A DNA stretch of 16,325 nt from DASSBG01 sp965651365 (GTDB lineage Bacteria > Pseudomonadota > Gammaproteobacteria > Xanthomonadales > Rhodanobacteraceae). Made by a program: the position numbers and the translations under genes. The stretch covers positions 1 through 16,325 of the forward strand of contig CBFGSA010000067.1 in NCBI GenBank assembly GCA_965651365.1. Direction: 5' to 3'. Shown here one piece after another: positions 14,509 to 16,325 of this stretch; positions within the stretch are counted from its first letter, which is position 1, and every line of letters begins with the position of its first letter. The notes beneath the pieces are model-generated. The model did no database searches. It was not told where the DNA came from and was given only the letters and a program-made list of their open reading frames with translations.

Positions 14509-16325
14509 GTGCAACATCAGTTCAACTTGGGTTCGGCCATTCAGCCGCCGCCGTTCATACCCAAACAGGATCCCGCGGCACCCATGTATGCTTCCGTCGA
14601 AGGCGTGGCGGTGCCGCTGTCGGAAGAGGAGATGGTCTTCCAGACTCGTGGCAAGGACGAAGCACAGGTCCTGACAACCCAGGTTCTGATGACGATGGAT
14701 CAGTGCCGACCCTTTCGCAGCATTGACGAGCATATCGCCGAGGTCATCCGCAAAGTGCCCGGACTGAGCAACGCGGATCGCGTGCGCCAGGGACTTGAGC
14801 TGCTTGCCGACAAGGGCCTGTTGGTATCCGATGCCGCAGTGCTCGCAAACAGTCGGCGCCCTGTGCCGGGTCCCGAGCCATTGGCCGGTTTGTGCATTCG
14901 TGCCTGCGATCGTCCGGATCATCTGAAGCGATTGCTGGCTACGCTGGCGGACAACGAGAAGCGCTACAAGTCCGGGCATGGGGTCATCCTGCTTGACGAT
15001 TCGCGCAATGATGATTCGGCCCGCAAAAACGCGGCGTTGTTGCACGAGTATGCCGAGCAGACTTCTTGTACCAGCCACTACATTGGTGCTCGCGAGCAGG
15101 CCACACTGGGCAAGTCATTGCGCAAGGCACTACCCCATCATCAGCGAGCGATCGACATCCTGCTGAACCGACCCAATCGTGGATTCGGCGGTGGCCGGAC
15201 GTGGAATCTCGCCCTGCTGCTGACGGCTGGCCGACGGCTGTTCCTGCTGGATGAAGATTTCCAATTACCTTTGAGTTTGCATTCCGGCCATCTGCCTGGC
15301 ATGACGCTGGACCCTGAAGCCAGGACGGCGGCCTGGTTCTACCCGAATCAGGCGGAGGCCCTGGACGCGGGCGAAGCAGTCGATGGCGATCCGTTCGAAC
15401 TGCATCTTGCGCTGGCTGGCCACGCGCTGCATGAGGCGGGTGAAGGTTCCCGTTGGTCGATTGATCGTGAAGAGCTGCGCGGGCGCACTATGAAGGATAT
15501 CCGCGGACTGTACGAGGGGTACCGCGTGCTGACCACGTTCAACGGTACGCGCGGCAGCTCCGGCATGGCCAACTCGCAATCCCTGTTCCTGCTCGACCCG
15601 GCGAGCCGTTCCCGCTTGTGTGCCGATCGCGACGCCTATCTGCGCAATCTGATGGCCGAAAATCTCTGGTACGGAGCGGAGCGGGCGCATCCCGCCAATC
15701 AGGGCTTCATGACGCCGTTTGCGGTCGACAACAGCGTGCTTCTGCCTTGTACACGCACTGCCGGGCGCAATGAAGACGCATTGTTCAATACTCTGGCACG
15801 CTTCTGTCATCCTCGAAGTCAGGCACTGTATCTGCCGTGCACTATTGGCCACGTGCAGGAGGCCGGACGCGGACGGGACAAGGCGAAAATTGGCCAGCAG
15901 GCCTGGCAGGTGAACGTCAACACGTTCGCGTTCGAAACTTTGCTCAACCATTTGGATCGCTGTATTTCGGACGAACCTGCACAACGCATGCATTTCGCCG
16001 CCGAGGTGTTCGACGACATTGCCAGTGCCACTGAACACGGGCGTATCGTGCATTTGCGCGAATACCTCAACTACGTGCGCGCCGACATGATCTCCAAGTT
16101 GCAGAACCAACTTGTTTCGGCGACGGACGCACCGGTGTACTGGCAAGCCGACGTGCGCGCGCTGATCGAGGCCAATGCCCGCGCCATGGCTGACAACCGG
16201 CCGCCGCGGCTGAATGACTGGCCGGAAGATGTTGATGCGGCTGGTTGTGCCGAGCGGCTGCGCACTTCGATGACCGAGCTGGCCGCGGGTTTGCGCGCCT
16301 GGCCGGACATGTGGACCTGGGCCGA
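14509..16325 (+). CDS. Glycosyltransferase with N-terminal PqqD/RRE-like domain (3' partial)
   Basis: The frame runs from GTG 14509 to the window end (605 codons, no stop). Residues about 27-112 resemble a PqqD-like winged helix: a beta segment (MYASVEGVAVPLSEEEMVF), then VLTTQVLMTMDQC, then RSIDEHIAEVI, and a closing LELLADKGLLVSD. From residue 125 a GT-A domain begins. It has LCIRACDRPDHLKRLL (nucleotide-sugar strand and helix), VILLDDS (Asp163-Asp164), NRGFGGGRTWNLALLL and the metal-binding type motif LLDEDF (Asp248-Glu-Asp250). A later GRNEDALF (Glu422-Asp423) fits the catalytic ED site of GT2 enzymes, followed by LPCTIGHV. The gene follows the methyltransferase after 109 bases without a terminator, so it is probably co-transcribed and builds the exported glycan or glycosylates a partner. 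GT assignment is fairly secure. The PqqD-like assignment is by pattern only, and the C-terminal ~180 residues are unassigned. Confidence 0.8.
   Translation, partial: MQHQFNLGSAIQPPPFIPKQDPAAPMYASVEGVAVPLSEEEMVFQTRGKDEAQVLTTQVLMTMDQCRPFRSIDEHIAEVIRKVPGLSNADRVRQGLELLADKGLLVSDAAVLANSRRPVPGPEPLAGLCIRACDRPDHLKRLLATLADNEKRYKSGHGVILLDDSRNDDSARKNAALLHEYAEQTSCTSHYIGAREQATLGKSLRKALPHHQRAIDILLNRPNRGFGGGRTWNLALLLTAGRRLFLLDEDFQLPLSLHSGHLPGMTLDPEARTAAWFYPNQAEALDAGEAVDGDPFELHLALAGHALHEAGEGSRWSIDREELRGRTMKDIRGLYEGYRVLTTFNGTRGSSGMANSQSLFLLDPASRSRLCADRDAYLRNLMAENLWYGAERAHPANQGFMTPFAVDNSVLLPCTRTAGRNEDALFNTLARFCHPRSQALYLPCTIGHVQEAGRGRDKAKIGQQAWQVNVNTFAFETLLNHLDRCISDEPAQRMHFAAEVFDDIASATEHGRIVHLREYLNYVRADMISKLQNQLVSATDAPVYWQADVRALIEANARAMADNRPPRLNDWPEDVDAAGCAERLRTSMTELAAGLRAWPDMWTWA

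Overview
The window is GC-rich, densely packed bacterial chromosome with every recognisable gene on the + strand. The gene order gspJ-K-L-M-N-D, with the secretin gene last instead of at the head of the operon, is the xps arrangement of type II secretion (T2SS) known from Xanthomonas and its relatives. A GspC-like protein stands at the N position and the secretin carries its own lipobox. This points to a gammaproteobacterium of the Xanthomonadales (Lysobacterales). I cannot name a genus from the sequence alone.

Region 1 (1-7000) is the distal half of a T2SS operon. It holds gspJ (its start lies upstream of the window), gspK, gspL, gspM, gspN and gspD, with each start codon overlapping the preceding gene's stop region. 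A small lipoprotein gene follows gspD and is apparently translated from a TTG that overlaps the gspD stop. J and K are minor pseudopilins of the pilus tip. L and M form the inner-membrane assembly platform, N is the GspC-like connector, and D is the outer-membrane channel.

Region 2 (7001-10210) holds two unrelated genes for exported proteins of unknown function. The first (7145-8599) looks like an independent, well-expressed unit, with a candidate promoter, a strong ribosome binding site and a near-perfect intrinsic terminator (8648-8679). After about 370 bases with no gene comes a cysteine-rich, Ig/PKD-like secreted protein (9051-10208). Both have cleavable signal peptides, and both could in principle use the neighbouring T2SS, but nothing in the sequence proves it.

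Region 3 (10325-16325) begins with an exported parvulin-type prolyl isomerase. The head of a polysaccharide export cluster follows: an ABC-2 permease (wzm-like), an ATPase with a C-terminal glycan-binding-like domain (wzt-like), a SAM-dependent methyltransferase with a C-terminal coiled coil, and a large glycosyltransferase that runs off the window. The ATPase/methyltransferase pair resembles systems in which a methylated non-reducing end marks a finished chain for export. The glycosyltransferase is the most unusual gene: its N-terminal ~110 residues look like a PqqD-type winged helix (the fold of RiPP recognition elements) ahead of a GT-A catalytic domain. No tRNA, rRNA, CRISPR array or insertion sequence was seen.
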